DNA of 64,000 nt from Rhodoferax sp. U2-2l (GCF_020594515.1 NZ_JAJCTH010000003.1:62001-126000); one strand, 5' to 3'. Positions 25,925 to 36,855 are shown, counted from the stretch's first letter. Made by a program: numbers and translations. The notes: generated by a model from the letters alone, not told the origin.

Positions 25925-28504
25925 TCAGGCAGACAGTGGCGGTACGGGTAAGGGGGCAGGCCTGCCAAACAGGTAGCCCTGAAACATCTTGCAGCCCAAG
26001 CCCAGCAGGGCGTCGCGCTGGGTCGGCAGTTCCACACCTTCGGCAATCACCTCCAGATGCAGGCTCTCGCCCATGGTGACAATGGCGCGGATGATGCTGG
26101 CGTCCTGCGGGTTGTCCAGCATGTCGTGCACAAAACCCTGATCAATCTTGAGCTGACTCAGCGGCAGGCGCTTGAGCAGGGCCAGCGACGAGTAGCCGGT
26201 GCCAAAGTCGTCCAGCGACAGGCGCACGCCCAGGGCCCGCAGCGCGCGCATTTTTCCGATGACGCCGGGCACATCGTCCACCAGCTGGCTCTCGGTCAGC
26301 TCCAGCTCCAGTAGCGCCGGGTTGACGCCGCTCTGGCGCAGCACGCCTTCCACCTGCGCCACAAAATCGGGCTGTCGGAACTGCTGCGCGCTCACATTGA
26401 CGGCAATGCGCCAGTTCGATTGGGGCCCGGGGTTGGCCCACAGCAGCAGTTGCTGGCAGGCGGTCTGCATGATCCAGTGGCCCAGCGGCAGGATCACGCC
26501 ACAGGTCTCTGCCGCGGCGATGAACTCGCCCGGACTGACCAGCCCGCGCATCGGGTGCTGCCAGCGCACCAGTGCTTCAAAACCCAGGGTGCGCCCGTCG
26601 GCGTCCACCTGCGGCTGGTAGTACAGCAAGAATTCCTGCGACTTGAGCGCCCAGCGCAGGTCGGCCTCCAGCGAGGTGCGGGCGATCACCTGCGCCTGCA
26701 TCTGCGGGTTGAAAAAGCGCAGCGTGTTGCGTCCGCCCGCCTTGGCCTGGTACATCGCCAGGTCGGCCTGTTTGAATATCTCGTCGCACGTGGTGAGGGC
26801 GCCGTCCAGCATCGCCACACCCATGCTGATGCTGCCCTGGCAGGCCTGGCCCTCCAGCAAATAGGGCTCGTTCATGCGGTTCAGAATCTTCTGGCCAATG
26901 TGTTGCGCCTGGCGCGCGGCTTCTTCGGCTCGGGTGTCGAGATCCACCAGCATCACCACAAACTCGTCGCCGCCCTGGCGCGCCAGCGTGTCCTGGGTGC
27001 GCACACACTCACCCAGGCGGCGGGCCATCTCGCGCAGCATCAGATCACCCACCGCGTGGCCCAGGGTGTCGTTGATGTCCTTGAAATTGTCCACGTCCAC
27101 AAACATCAGTGCGGCGCACTGCGCCTTGCGGCTCATGCCAGCCAGCAGCTGCTGCACCCGGTCTTGCAGCAGGCGGCGGTTGGGCAGGCCTGTGAGCGGG
27201 TCGTAAAAGGCCAGCTGGTAGATGGTTTCCTCGGCCTGCTTGCGTTTGGTGATGTCGGTGGAGATGCCGCACAGCGCGTAAATCTGCCCGTGTTCGTTGC
27301 GCAGTGGCAGCTTGACGGTCAGGTAGCTGCGCTCCACCTTGCCGTCGGCGCGGGAGACCTCCTCTGACTCGACCCGCTCGCCGTGCTGGATGACACGCAA
27401 ATCATCGGCGCGTATCCGCTGCGTGGCGGGTGGATCAAAAAACTCGCTGTCGGCGCAGCCCACAATGGCCGACAGCTCGCGGCCAAACAGCTTGCAGACG
27501 GTCTTGTTGGCGTACTGGTACAGCAGGTTGGTGTCTTTGATGTAGATGGCGGCGTCCACACCGTCAAGCATGGTACGCAGTCGCTCCTCGGTGGCCTGGA
27601 TGGCGGCCGTCTTTTGTGCCACCTGACGGCGCAGCCAGTGGGTCAGCAGCAGGGTTAGCCCCAACAGCAGCACCAGAGCGCCCACCAGCCAGGTGACGTA
27701 AGCCGGAACAGCCGTGCGGGCGTCGTGGTGCATCCAGCGCTGCATGATGTTGGCGTAAGGGGAGTCGGCGCGCGCCTGCCAATCCCTCAGATGGCGGTCA
27801 ATGGCTTGCAGCAGGTCGGCGTTTTGGCCCTTGGTGGTGGCATAAAACACCTGGGTCGGCTGGAACACGATGGTGGTGGCTTCAAGCTGGTAGTCGTTGA
27901 TTCTCAGGTCACCAAAAAACCGGTTGGCGGCCACCGCATCCACCTGGCCCGCCGCCGCCTGCTCAAAACCGCGCTCAAATGAATCCACGGTGACCAGATC
28001 GGCGGCGATGGCAAAACTCTCCAGCAGGCTTTTCAGGAAGCTGGCCTGAACCGAGCCCTTGACCACTGCTATGCGCTTGCCCTTGAGGTCCAGCAAGGAG
28101 GTGATTGGTACACCCTTGTGTTTGTAGAGTTGTGACCAGCCCAGCAGCGCCGGGGTGTCGTGAAAGCCAAGCACCTGAGCGCGCTCGGAGGTGAACGCCA
28201 CGTCAGGCAGCAGGTCAATGCGCCTGCTTTTGAGCGCGTCCAGGCAGGTATGCCACTCACACAGGACGGGCTCCAGCTGCCAGCCCTCCTGCTGCGCCAT
28301 GGCCACCAGCAGGTCACCCAGAATGCCGCTGGGCTGGTCATTCTCAGCGGCAACAATCTTGGGCGCATTGGCGTACACCCCGACCCGCACCACACGTGGC
28401 GCGGGGTCGGCGGCCCAGGCGGCCTGCGCCAGCAGCAAGGCCACCTGCGCCGCCCAAACGAGCCAGATGTTTCGCCGGCAGCACAGGGGAAGAAGTCTCA
28501 TCAT
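25925..28504 (-). CDS. Periplasmic-binding/PAS/GGDEF/EAL transmembrane cyclic-di-GMP enzyme
   Basis: 859-aa membrane sensor. A signal/anchor segment (about 12-32) is followed by an SBP_bac_3 periplasmic domain (about 38-265, with VRVGVYANAPKIVAAENDQP and GKRIAVVKGSVQASFLK). Next come a membrane segment (about 274-293), a PAS domain (about 308-425), a GGDEF domain with intact GGDEF, and an EAL domain with FEALVRWQHP, ELTESQL and LDDFGTGYSSL. Both active-site motifs look intact, so it could make or degrade cyclic-di-GMP, or use GGDEF as a GTP sensor. The ligand domain suggests an amino acid or similar small molecule sensed in the periplasm. It is divergent from putA. Confidence 0.92.
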   Translation of the reverse strand: MMRLLPLCCRRNIWLVWAAQVALLLAQAAWAADPAPRVVRVGVYANAPKIVAAENDQPSGILGDLLVAMAQQEGWQLEPVLCEWHTCLDALKSRRIDLLPDVAFTSERAQVLGFHDTPALLGWSQLYKHKGVPITSLLDLKGKRIAVVKGSVQASFLKSLLESFAIAADLVTVDSFERGFEQAAAGQVDAVAANRFFGDLRINDYQLEATTIVFQPTQVFYATTKGQNADLLQAIDRHLRDWQARADSPYANIMQRWMHHDARTAVPAYVTWLVGALVLLLGLTLLLTHWLRRQVAQKTAAIQATEERLRTMLDGVDAAIYIKDTNLLYQYANKTVCKLFGRELSAIVGCADSEFFDPPATQRIRADDLRVIQHGERVESEEVSRADGKVERSYLTVKLPLRNEHGQIYALCGISTDITKRKQAEETIYQLAFYDPLTGLPNRRLLQDRVQQLLAGMSRKAQCAALMFVDVDNFKDINDTLGHAVGDLMLREMARRLGECVRTQDTLARQGGDEFVVMLVDLDTRAEEAARQAQHIGQKILNRMNEPYLLEGQACQGSISMGVAMLDGALTTCDEIFKQADLAMYQAKAGGRNTLRFFNPQMQAQVIARTSLEADLRWALKSQEFLLYYQPQVDADGRTLGFEALVRWQHPMRGLVSPGEFIAAAETCGVILPLGHWIMQTACQQLLLWANPGPQSNWRIAVNVSAQQFRQPDFVAQVEGVLRQSGVNPALLELELTESQLVDDVPGVIGKMRALRALGVRLSLDDFGTGYSSLALLKRLPLSQLKIDQGFVHDMLDNPQDASIIRAIVTMGESLHLEVIAEGVELPTQRDALLGLGCKMFQGYLFGRPAPLPVPPLSA

Positions 28505-28621
28505 GGATGGATTGTGGCGGGCCAGCCAGATCTTTGTCCAGCCGCGAATAACCCGTAGTCAAGGCATCAAATTCACTAGTTATGAGTTGAAATTCAGTCA
28601 AAAATTTATCTGAAAGAGCGA

Positions 28622-28641
28622 CACCATAGCGCTTTATGGTG
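28622..28641. promoter_or_regulatory. Inverted repeat just upstream of putA
   Basis: CACCATA at 28622-28628 and TATGGTG at 28635-28641, separated by 6 nt, end 14 nt before the putA ribosome site (ACGGAG at 28655-28660). It is a candidate operator in the 163-bp gap shared with the divergent GGDEF/EAL gene. Confidence 0.4.
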
Positions 28642-28667
28642 ACTTTTATTGTTGACGGAGATTTTTC

Positions 28668-31600
28668 ATGCCACGAGTGTCGCGTTTGCCCAGCCCTTAT
28701 CGCCCTGAGGCGCTGATCGTTTCCCAGCGGCTGCAGTCGCTGTCTCAGGCCCTGGACTGGGTGGCCGTGGCCCGCCGGGCCGCACCCTGGGTGCAGGCGG
28801 TGCGCGACAACCCGCCGCCGTTCTGGGCCATGGAAAGCCTGCTCAAGGAATACCCGATCAGCAGCAATGAGGGCTTGGCTTTGATGCGCCTGGCCGAAGC
28901 GCTGTTGCGGGTGCCTGATGCCGAAACCGCCATCGCACTCACCGCCGACCAGCTGGGCCGCGCCGATTTTGAAGGCAGCAGCGACAAGGTGTTGTCGCGC
29001 CTGTCCAGCACGGCCATTGCCATGAGCAAACACTTTTTGCCCACGGCGGGTCAAACCACCAGCGAACCCGGTCTGCTGGCCAAGCTGGGCGCACGCACGG
29101 TGGTGGCTGCCACGCTGCGCGCGGTGCAGCTGCTGGGGCGCCAGTTTGTGCTGGGCCAGACCATGGCCGAGGGCATGGCGGAGGCCACATCCGCCAAGAA
29201 AAAAATGCCCAACCTGCGTTACAGCTACGACATGCTGGGTGAAGGCTCGCGTACCGACGCCGATGCCCTGGCGCACCTGAAAAGTTACCAGAACGCCATC
29301 ACCGCCATCGCCCAAGCGGCGGACAAGACCTGCGCTTGCGAGCTCAACGACGGCATTTCCATCAAACTCAGCGCGCTGCACCCGCGTTATGAAGACGCGC
29401 AGTTTGAGCGCGTGATGGCCGAGCTGGTGCCGCGTGTCTGGGGCCTGTGCCAGCAGGCCGCCCAGGCCAACATCAACCTCACCATCGACGCCGAAGAGGT
29501 GGACCGCCTCGAACTCTCGCTGGAGGTTTTCGAGGCGCTGGCCGCTCGGGTGGCCGAGCACACGCCGCAGTGGCGCGGTTTTGGCCTGGCCATGCAGTCG
29601 TACCAGACCAACGCGCAGGAGCTGGTCGAGCACGTCATCACCTTGGCGCGCCGCTACCAGCTGCGCTTCATGTGCCGCCTGGTCAAGGGCGCGTATTGGG
29701 ATGCCGAGATCAAACGCGCACAAGAGCTGGGCCTGCCGCACTACCCGGTGTTCACCCACAAACACCACACTGATGTGAGTTACCTGGCCTGCGCCCGCGC
29801 GCTGCTGGATGCACCTGATGCGATCTATCCGCAATTTGCCACCCACAACGCCACCACCGTGGCGGCCATCCTCCAGCTGGCTGCCAAAGTCGATGGCAGC
29901 CCTGCTGCGTCATCGCATGCGGCGTTGGCCGCTGGCAGCGCGCCACCCGCTGTGGGGCCATCGGGCGCCGGTTGGGTCGGCGCAGCGCAGTTTGAGCTGC
30001 AGCGCTTGCACGGCATGGGTGAGGGTGTGTATGGCGAGGTATTGAAGAACCCGCAAATCGCCTGCCGTGTCTACGCCCCGGTGGGCGCGCACAAGGATTT
30101 GCTGGCCTACCTGGTGCGCCGTTTGCTGGAAAACGGCGCCAACTCGTCGTTTGTGCACCAGCTGGCCGATGAGTCTGTGCCCATCAGCGAACTTCTGGTG
30201 TCGCCATTGCGCCAGGAAACCCATGCCGCGCTGCCGCTGCCGCCCGATCTGTTTGGTTTTCAGCGTGCCAACAGCACCGGGCTGGACCTGACTGTGCCCG
30301 CCATGCGCGAGCCCCTGCTGGCCGCCTACGCCAGTCTGCAGGTGCCAACCGTGCCGCTGTTCGATGCCCAACAGGCTTCCAAGTCTTTGGCCATCAGTGC
30401 GGAAAGTTACACGACGTGGTGCAAGGTACCGGTGGCCGAGCGCGCTCAGATGTTGCGCCAGTCGGCCGATGCCCTGCAGGCCCAGCTGCCGCGGTTTTGC
30501 GCGTTGCTGGTCAAGGAGGCGTTCAAAACCTGGAACGATGCGGTGAGTGAGGTGCGTGAAGCCATCGACTTTTTGCGCTACTACGCGGCTCAGGCCGAGC
30601 GCATCATGGCCCCGCAGCTGATGCCGGGCATGGAAGGCGACACGCTGCTGGGCGTCACCGGCGAGAGCAATGAACTGACCCTGACCGGGCGCGGCCCGTG
30701 GGTGTGCATCAGCCCGTGGAACTTTCCGCTGGCGATTTTCATGGGCCAGGTGGCCGCCGCGTTGGCCACCGGCAACACGGTGCTGGCCAAACCGGCCGAG
30801 CAAACCCCCGGTGTGGCGCTGGAGGCGGTGAAACTGCTGCACGCCGCCGGGGTGCCCGAAGGTGCGCTGCAACTGCTGCACGGCTCGGGTGACACCGTGG
30901 GCGCCGCGTTGGTGGCCGCACCCGGTGTGGCGGGGGTGGTGTTCACCGGCTCGACCGCTGTGGCCAAACACATCAACCGGGCGCTGGCTGCCAAGGACGG
31001 CCCCATCGTGCCGCTGATCGCCGAGACCGGCGGCATCAACGCCATGCTGGTCGACAGCACCGCGCTACCCGAGCAGGTGTGTGACGCGGTGATGCAGTCG
31101 GCCTTTCGCAGTGCCGGGCAGCGCTGCTCGGCGCTGCGCCTGCTGTGTGTGCACGAAGACATTGCCGACACGGTGATCGCCATGATCTGTGGCGCCGCGC
31201 GCGAACTGGTGGTGGGTGACCCCACTGAACTGGCCACCGATGTCGGCCCGGTGATTGACGCCGAGGCCTTTGCGGGCATCCAGCGCCACCTGACGCGCTT
31301 GCGCACCGAGGCCCGGGATTTGCTCGGCGATTCAGGCGCACCCGGCGCGTCACAGCGGGCGGTCAAAGAAGCGCCTGAGTCACAACCCCTCCCCAACCTG
31401 ATCGCCCCGCATGCCTTTGAAGTGAAACACATCAGCGACCTCAAGGAAGAAATCTTTGGCCCGGTGTTGCACATCGTGCGATGGGGCGGTGACCCGCTCA
31501 AGGTGGTTGCGCAGATCAACGCGCTGGGCTATGGCCTGACCATCGGCATCCAGACCCGCATCGACAGCCGCGCCCAGCAACTCGCCCGCGCCGCTCACAT

Positions 31601-31787
31601 CGGCAACGTCTACATCAACCGCAACCAGATCGGCGCGGTGGTGGGGGTGCAGCCGTTTGGCGGCGAGGGGCTATCAGGCACCGGCCCCAAAGCGGGCGGG
31701 CCGCATTATCTGTATCGCTTTTGCGCCGAGAAAACCGTCACCATCAACACCACGGCGGCGGGGGGTAATGTGCAGTTGATGGCGTGA
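28668..31787 (+). CDS. putA: Bifunctional proline dehydrogenase / L-glutamate-gamma-semialdehyde dehydrogenase
   Basis: 1039-aa PutA converting proline to glutamate in two steps with substrate channelling. The FAD proline dehydrogenase barrel spans roughly residues 170-490 ([54 protein letters not shown]). The aldehyde dehydrogenase spans roughly 540-1025 ([30 protein letters not shown], catalytic Cys820 in AGQRCSALR). It lacks the N-terminal ribbon-helix-helix DNA-binding domain of the E. coli protein (1320 aa) and so does not look autoregulatory. Two Ala/Pro/Ser-rich insertions are seen, near residues 410-435 and 890-910. Confidence 0.96.
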   Translation: MPRVSRLPSPYRPEALIVSQRLQSLSQALDWVAVARRAAPWVQAVRDNPPPFWAMESLLKEYPISSNEGLALMRLAEALLRVPDAETAIALTADQLGRADFEGSSDKVLSRLSSTAIAMSKHFLPTAGQTTSEPGLLAKLGARTVVAATLRAVQLLGRQFVLGQTMAEGMAEATSAKKKMPNLRYSYDMLGEGSRTDADALAHLKSYQNAITAIAQAADKTCACELNDGISIKLSALHPRYEDAQFERVMAELVPRVWGLCQQAAQANINLTIDAEEVDRLELSLEVFEALAARVAEHTPQWRGFGLAMQSYQTNAQELVEHVITLARRYQLRFMCRLVKGAYWDAEIKRAQELGLPHYPVFTHKHHTDVSYLACARALLDAPDAIYPQFATHNATTVAAILQLAAKVDGSPAASSHAALAAGSAPPAVGPSGAGWVGAAQFELQRLHGMGEGVYGEVLKNPQIACRVYAPVGAHKDLLAYLVRRLLENGANSSFVHQLADESVPISELLVSPLRQETHAALPLPPDLFGFQRANSTGLDLTVPAMREPLLAAYASLQVPTVPLFDAQQASKSLAISAESYTTWCKVPVAERAQMLRQSADALQAQLPRFCALLVKEAFKTWNDAVSEVREAIDFLRYYAAQAERIMAPQLMPGMEGDTLLGVTGESNELTLTGRGPWVCISPWNFPLAIFMGQVAAALATGNTVLAKPAEQTPGVALEAVKLLHAAGVPEGALQLLHGSGDTVGAALVAAPGVAGVVFTGSTAVAKHINRALAAKDGPIVPLIAETGGINAMLVDSTALPEQVCDAVMQSAFRSAGQRCSALRLLCVHEDIADTVIAMICGAARELVVGDPTELATDVGPVIDAEAFAGIQRHLTRLRTEARDLLGDSGAPGASQRAVKEAPESQPLPNLIAPHAFEVKHISDLKEEIFGPVLHIVRWGGDPLKVVAQINALGYGLTIGIQTRIDSRAQQLARAAHIGNVYINRNQIGAVVGVQPFGGEGLSGTGPKAGGPHYLYRFCAEKTVTINTTAAGGNVQLMA

Positions 31788-31941
31788 GCGCGGGGCCAAA
31801 ACGGGGGGTGGGGTCGCCCAAGGGACTGGCGCGCGCGGGGGACCTGGTCAAGGCGTGCTATCGCTTTGTGGCATAGTCCGGCCCATAAACGGTGGGTGCA
31901 GCGTTGGCGATGTGCACCCTGTCCAACCTACGGAGACGCTC

Positions 31942-33582
31942 ATGACCACTCCTGCCGCCGACCCTCGCACGGCCGCCCTTTTTGGCGACCGTATCCTTTT
32001 GCTCGGTATTGCGATCAGTGCCCTGGCGGCGCTGGTTCTGGGCGCCCAATTCATCGACACCACGCTGGCGGTGGCGGGCACGGTCATCTTTTCGCTGCTG
32101 GCCGGGGTGGTGTACGCCAGCGCCAAAGGCAGCGCGCTCAGCAAATATGTGCTGACCTTTGTGCTGATTGGTTTTGTGGTGCTGCACATCCAGTTGGCGC
32201 AGGGCATGATCGAGTTTCACTTTGGCGTGTTTGTCACGCTGGCGCTGCTGCTGGTGTACCGGGACTGGCGCATCATCGTGTTTGGTGCGGCCATGTATGC
32301 GGTGCACCATGTGCTGTTTGACCGGCTGCAGGCGGCGGGCTACGGTGTGTATTGCCTGTCTGAACCCAATTTCATGATCATCCTGTTGCACGCCGCGTAT
32401 GTGGTGGTGCAGTCCGGTGTCGAGATCGTGCTGGTGATTGGCATGGCGCGCGCGGCGCAGGCCGGTGAAGAGCTGGGCGTGCTGGTGTCACGCGTGAACC
32501 AGGCCGATGGCATATGGCTCAATGTGGCCGGTGTCGCCACCGACACCCCGTCGAGCCAGGCGCTCAAGAGCACGCTGGAGCGCATGGATTCTGCCGTGTC
32601 GGCGGTGCGCACCGGCTCCAGCAGCATCGAGCTGGCCGCGGCTGAGATCGCCAGCGGCAACCAGGACTTGAGCAACCGCACCGAACAAACCGCCAGCAAC
32701 CTGCAGCGCACCGCCAGCAGCATGGCGCACCTGACGCAGATGGTGACTCAGTCGGCTGAAAACGCGCGCCAGGCCAACCAGCTGGCCATGAACGCCAGCA
32801 CCGTGGCGGCGCAGGGCGGCGCGGTGGTCAGCCAGGTGGTCGACACCATGCGCGGCATCAACGAGGCCAGCCGCAAGATCGGCGACATCATCAGCGTGAT
32901 CGACGGCATTGCCTTCCAGACCAACATCCTGGCCTTGAACGCTGCCGTGGAAGCGGCCCGCGCGGGCGAACAGGGCCGTGGTTTTGCGGTGGTGGCGTCC
33001 GAGGTGCGCTCGCTGGCCGGGCGCAGCGCCGAGGCGGCCAAAGAAATCAAGACCCTCATCAACACCAGTGTGGAGCGGGTTGAGTTGGGCAGCACGCTGG
33101 TGGACCAGGCCGGCACCACCATGACCGAGGTGGTGGGCTCGATCCGCCGGGTGACCGACATCATGGGTGAAATCAGCGCCGCCAGCAACGAGCAGGCCGC
33201 GGGTGTCGCCAATGTCAGCGAAGCCGTGGCCGAAATGGACCAGGCCACCCAGCAAAACGCCGCGCTGGTCGAGCAGATGGCGGCTGCGGCAGGCAGCTTG
33301 CGCGCCCAAGCGCAGGAACTGGTGCAGACCGTGGCGGTGTTCAAGGCCAGCGACAGCGCCGCTGGTTACCGCGCGCCACCCGCCTTCAGCGCACCGCGTC
33401 CGGCACCCCGCCAGCCGATGGCGGCCCCGGCGCCGCAGCCCAAGCTGGCCGCCACCCAACCCGCCCGTGTGCAGCCGCGGGCCCCGCAGATCAGCCAAGC
33501 CGCCAAACCAGCCAGCCCACCACCCGCCAAGTCACCCGCCGCATCAAGCGCCACGCCGGATGACGAGTGGGAAACGTTTTAA
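31942..33582 (+). CDS. Methyl-accepting chemotaxis protein with polytopic membrane N-terminus
   Basis: 546-aa chemoreceptor. The first ~170 residues hold about six hydrophobic segments with no sizeable periplasmic domain, so the signal is probably sensed within or at the membrane. The cytoplasmic signalling domain (about 210-490) has the hairpin tip [20 protein letters not shown] and [20 protein letters not shown]. The last 60 residues are Pro/Ala-rich and end DDEWETF, a candidate CheR/CheB tether like the WETF-type pentapeptides. CGGAG precedes the ATG; an in-frame start at 31855 is rejected. Confidence 0.93.
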   Translation: MTTPAADPRTAALFGDRILLLGIAISALAALVLGAQFIDTTLAVAGTVIFSLLAGVVYASAKGSALSKYVLTFVLIGFVVLHIQLAQGMIEFHFGVFVTLALLLVYRDWRIIVFGAAMYAVHHVLFDRLQAAGYGVYCLSEPNFMIILLHAAYVVVQSGVEIVLVIGMARAAQAGEELGVLVSRVNQADGIWLNVAGVATDTPSSQALKSTLERMDSAVSAVRTGSSSIELAAAEIASGNQDLSNRTEQTASNLQRTASSMAHLTQMVTQSAENARQANQLAMNASTVAAQGGAVVSQVVDTMRGINEASRKIGDIISVIDGIAFQTNILALNAAVEAARAGEQGRGFAVVASEVRSLAGRSAEAAKEIKTLINTSVERVELGSTLVDQAGTTMTEVVGSIRRVTDIMGEISAASNEQAAGVANVSEAVAEMDQATQQNAALVEQMAAAAGSLRAQAQELVQTVAVFKASDSAAGYRAPPAFSAPRPAPRQPMAAPAPQPKLAATQPARVQPRAPQISQAAKPASPPPAKSPAASSATPDDEWETF

Positions 33583-33605
33583 ACCGGGCCAGCCGTTGGG
33601 TGACT

Positions 33606-34529
33606 TTACGCGGCGGGTTTGCGCATCAGGGTGCTTTTGCCAAACAGCGACTCGATCAGGTCCACCGCCACCTCGGCGGTTTGGTTGCGCACATCAAAGG
33701 CCGGGTTGAGCTCCATCACGTCCAGTGAGGCCAGGCGACCGGTGTCGGCAATCATCTCCATGCACAGCTGCGCCTCGCGGTAGGTGGGGCCGCCACGCAC
33801 CGTGGTGCCCACACCCGGCGCGATGTCGGGGTCGAGAAAATCGACGTCAAAACTCACATGCAGGTGGGTGTCGGCGTCCACCTGTGCCAGCGCCAGTTCC
33901 ATCGCGGCGCGCATGCCCATCTCGTCGATGAAACGCATGTCAAACACATCCAGCCCGGCCTCGTGCACCAGGCGTTTTTCGCCTTCATCCACGCTGCGGA
34001 TGCCAATCTGGCGCACCCATGTCGGGTTGATGGCCGGCACCTGGCCGCCGATGCGGGTCAGCACGTCCGGCCCGTAGCCGCACAGGCAGGCCACCGGCAT
34101 GCCGTGGATGTTGCCGCTGGGGGTCAGGGCGTTGGTGTTGAAGTCGGCATGGGCGTCCAGCCACAACACGCGTAACTTCTTGCCCACTTCGCGGCAAAAC
34201 CGCGCCACCGCGCTGATCGAGCCCAGGCCCAGGCAGTGGTCACCGCCGAGCAGGATCGGCAGGCGGTCTTGCTTCAGCTCGGCATACACCGCGTCGTGCA
34301 CGCTTTGGTTCCAGGTGGCCACCTCGGCCAGGTGCCGGTAGCCGTCCACCGGCGCCAGCCAGGGGTTGCCCGGGCCGCTCAGGTTGCCACGGTCGATCAC
34401 GTTCAAGCCGTGGCTTTGCAGCACCGGCATCAGCTTGGCCACACGCAGGGCTTCGGGGCCCATGCTGGCACCACGGCTGCCCGCGCCAATGTCGGTGGGC
34501 GCGCCAATCAGGGAGATGTTGGTTTGCAT
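33606..34529 (-). CDS. rocF: Arginase
   Basis: 307-aa manganese ureohydrolase converting arginine to ornithine and urea. Metal-binding motifs are LLGGDHCLGLGS, LWLDAHADFNT and VSFDVDFLDP. The N-terminus MQTNISLIGAPTDIGAGSRG and the C-terminal MELNPAFDVRNQTAEVAVDL are typical of arginase rather than agmatinase. ATG 34529 is preferred; a GTG 9 nt earlier is possible. It sits among amino-acid catabolic genes and is 10 bp downstream of the chemoreceptor gene on the same strand. Confidence 0.93.
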   Translation of the reverse strand: MQTNISLIGAPTDIGAGSRGASMGPEALRVAKLMPVLQSHGLNVIDRGNLSGPGNPWLAPVDGYRHLAEVATWNQSVHDAVYAELKQDRLPILLGGDHCLGLGSISAVARFCREVGKKLRVLWLDAHADFNTNALTPSGNIHGMPVACLCGYGPDVLTRIGGQVPAINPTWVRQIGIRSVDEGEKRLVHEAGLDVFDMRFIDEMGMRAAMELALAQVDADTHLHVSFDVDFLDPDIAPGVGTTVRGGPTYREAQLCMEMIADTGRLASLDVMELNPAFDVRNQTAEVAVDLIESLFGKSTLMRKPAA

Positions 34530-34539
34530 CCGGCGCACT

Positions 34540-36087
34540 CTACGCTGAAAACACCTTGACCGCTTCCACCAGGTGCAGGGACTGCTCGCCCATGCTGATG
34601 GCCGCCGCGCTGCTTTCTTCCACCATGGCGGCGTTTTGCTGCGTCATCTGGTCGAGTTGCGCCACCGCTTGCGCGACCTGCGAGATGCCCAGGGACTGCT
34701 CTTTGGAGGCCAGCGTGATTTCGCGCATCAGGTCGTTGACGCGGTTGACCTGGGTCACCACATCGGTCATGGTCTGGCCCACATCGGTGACCAGGCGGGA
34801 GCCGTTTTCGACCTTGGCCACCGAGTCATCGATCAGCGTCTTGATCTCCTTGGCGGCCATGGCCGAGCGCCCGGCCAAGGACCGCACCTCGCTGGCCACC
34901 ACCGCAAAGCCACGGCCCTGCTCGCCGGCGCGGGCGGCTTCCACCGCGGCGTTCAAGGCCAGGATGTTGGTCTGGAAGGCAATGCCGTCGATCACGCTGA
35001 TGATGTCGGCAATCTTGCGGCTGGAGGCGGTGATTTGCGCCATGGTGGTTTCCACCTGCGCCATGTCCGCGCCGCCTTTGGCCGCCACCTCGGTGGCTTC
35101 GTGCGCCAACTGGCTGGCCTGCTGGGCAGCGTCGGAGTTCTGTTTGACCGACGCGGTCTGTTGTTCCATGGCGGCGGCGGTTTCCTCCAAGCTGGAGGCG
35201 GTTTGCTCGGTGCGGTTGGACAAGTCGTTCACCGCGGCGGCAATCTCCTGGCTGGCCACCTGCACGGCCCCAGCCTGCTCATGCACATCGGCCACCAGCG
35301 ACTGCAGGTTCAGGCCCGACTGGTTGATGGCGCGGGCGATCTGGCCCACGTCATCGCAGCGGTTGAGGTTCAGGTCGGGGGCCGCCTCGCCAGTGGCCAC
35401 CTGTTGCGCCGCGACCTTGATGCGTTGAAGCGGGCCGGTGATCTGCGCCTCGATGAACAGGTTGGCCATCAGCACGCTACCCGCCAGCGCCGCGCCCGTG
35501 GTCAGCAGCGCGGTCAAGCCCAGGCCACTGGTTGCCAGCGCCGCGCCCGTGACCCCGGCCACGCCCAGCAGCGGCAGGCGCACCCGCCAGGCGGTTGGCA
35601 GCAACTGCAGGGCACTGGCCCAGCGCATCAGGCCGGTACGCACGATCAGCCCCCGGTGAAAAGCCAGGCCACGGGCCTGACCCGCCTTGAAGCGGGCATA
35701 AAGTGGCTCGGCGGCGTTGATTTCACTGCGCGGCGGGTGGGTGCGGACCGACAAATAACCCACCACCTGGCCACCCCGGCGCATCGGCGCGGCATTGGCA
35801 CAGACCCAGTAATGGTCACCGTCCTGGCGCCGGTTTTTCACCAGGGCGCGCCACGACTGGCCGTCTTTGAGGGTGCGCCACATGTCCTCGAAAGCTTGCG
35901 TCGGCATGTCCGGGTGGCGCACCAGGTTGTGCGCTTGCCCGATCAGCTCATGTGTGGCGTAACCGCTGGTGCGCACAAAAGCGGCGTTGGCGTAGGTGAT
36001 GTGGCTGGCCAGATTGGTGGTGGAGAGCAGTGTCTCATCGGCCGGAAACTGGTACTCCTGCTGGGTGACGGGGAGATTGGTACGCAT
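34540..36087 (-). CDS. Aer-like PAS-domain chemotaxis protein
   Basis: 515-aa energy/redox taxis receptor. An N-terminal PAS domain (about 8-120) with [20 protein letters not shown] and [14 protein letters not shown] matches FAD-binding Aer. A hydrophobic pair of helices (about 165-210) anchors it, followed by HAMP and the signalling domain with [20 protein letters not shown]. The last residues, [10 protein letters not shown], lack an obvious CheR-binding pentapeptide. It is transcribed towards arginase. Confidence 0.93.
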   Translation of the reverse strand: MRTNLPVTQQEYQFPADETLLSTTNLASHITYANAAFVRTSGYATHELIGQAHNLVRHPDMPTQAFEDMWRTLKDGQSWRALVKNRRQDGDHYWVCANAAPMRRGGQVVGYLSVRTHPPRSEINAAEPLYARFKAGQARGLAFHRGLIVRTGLMRWASALQLLPTAWRVRLPLLGVAGVTGAALATSGLGLTALLTTGAALAGSVLMANLFIEAQITGPLQRIKVAAQQVATGEAAPDLNLNRCDDVGQIARAINQSGLNLQSLVADVHEQAGAVQVASQEIAAAVNDLSNRTEQTASSLEETAAAMEQQTASVKQNSDAAQQASQLAHEATEVAAKGGADMAQVETTMAQITASSRKIADIISVIDGIAFQTNILALNAAVEAARAGEQGRGFAVVASEVRSLAGRSAMAAKEIKTLIDDSVAKVENGSRLVTDVGQTMTDVVTQVNRVNDLMREITLASKEQSLGISQVAQAVAQLDQMTQQNAAMVEESSAAAISMGEQSLHLVEAVKVFSA

Positions 36088-36109
36088 GGCTACACTCTTT
36101 TTTTATTTA

Positions 36110-36125
36110 CCAGGCCGGGGCCTGG
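36110..36125. repeat. Inverted repeat in the leader of the Aer-like gene
   Basis: CCAGGCC and GGCCTGG separated by two G, 23 bp upstream of the Aer-like ATG (minus strand). On that strand it is followed by an A-rich stretch holding the ribosome site AAAGAG, so it is not an intrinsic terminator; it may structure the leader or terminate weakly behind the AsnC gene. Confidence 0.35.
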
Positions 36126-36240
36126 CTCAACGACACGTCAGAACGACCGTTCAGTGTAGCGAAAGGCGGCGCGTGTCAACTTCCCATGACACCGGGTTCA
36201 AGGCAAAAACCACACCCTATTCACCCTTGACGTCAGTTCC

Positions 36241-36717
36241 TCACGTGCGCTCGATCTTCCAGGCCAGCGCGACCGAGGTGGTGGTTTTGACCACACCCTC
36301 CAGGTTGCGAATCTCGTCGAGCAGGTTGTTGAGCCGCACCGCCGACTCGGCGCGCAGCAGCCCCACATAGTCAAACTCGCCACTGACCGCGCACAGTTGG
36401 CGCACCTCGGGCATGCGCTGCAGCCGCTCCTCGATGCTGCGCCCGGCTTTGGGCTGCACCGTCAGACCCACAAAGGCCTGCAGACCTTGGTTGAGCACAT
36501 CCTGGGCCAGGCGCACGGTGTAGCCGGCAATGACCCCTTCGCGCTCCAGGCGGCTCAGGCGTGACAACACGGTGGTGCGCGCGGTGCCCAGCTGGCGTGC
36601 CAACTCGGCCGCCGACGCGCGGGCGTTGGTTTGCAGCAGGGCCAGCAGTTCGCGGTCCAGCGCGTCACGCACCGTGGGCGACAGGGCGGGTGGGGTGCTG
36701 GGGGTGTCTGAAAACAT
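36241..36717 (-). CDS. Lrp/AsnC-family regulator divergent from lysine catabolism genes
   Basis: 158-aa Lrp/AsnC protein with a 16-residue Pro/Ser/Thr-rich N-terminal extension. The HTH is LDRELLALLQTNARASAAEL, then ARQLGTARTTVLSRLSRLE. The RAM domain includes AVSGEFDYVGLLRAES. It is divergent from the lysine-dehydrogenase-like gene with 138 bp between starts that contain repeated TTGACGA half-sites, so it is the likely local regulator of that cluster. ATG 36717 is chosen; the longer open frame upstream is antisense to the neighbour. Confidence 0.9.
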   Translation of the reverse strand: MFSDTPSTPPALSPTVRDALDRELLALLQTNARASAAELARQLGTARTTVLSRLSRLEREGVIAGYTVRLAQDVLNQGLQAFVGLTVQPKAGRSIEERLQRMPEVRQLCAVSGEFDYVGLLRAESAVRLNNLLDEIRNLEGVVKTTTSVALAWKIERT

Positions 36718-36736
36718 GGTGTGTGGGTAATGGCGT

Positions 36737-36763
36737 TTTGACGAACGTTGCAGCATATCGTCA
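36737..36763. promoter_or_regulatory. Candidate AsnC operator
   Basis: TTGACGA at 36737-36743 and its perfect inverse TCGTCAA at 36757-36763, spaced 13 nt. A further copy of the inverse half-site, TCGTCA, lies about 20 bp further right. It is in the intergenic region between the AsnC-type regulator and the lysine-degradation genes. Confidence 0.5.
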
Positions 36764-36855
36764 ATTTGGCTTGCTGATTCGTCATATTCACAAGGCAGTT
36801 TGACATGAACCCACCTTAGACTGGGTGGTAAATGTCCATTACCAAGGAGAGAGTC

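Noticed and set aside
31855-31941. Extension of the first chemoreceptor to 31855
   Set aside because: CGGAG immediately before ATG 31942 and loss of hydrophobic pattern in the extension favour the shorter start.
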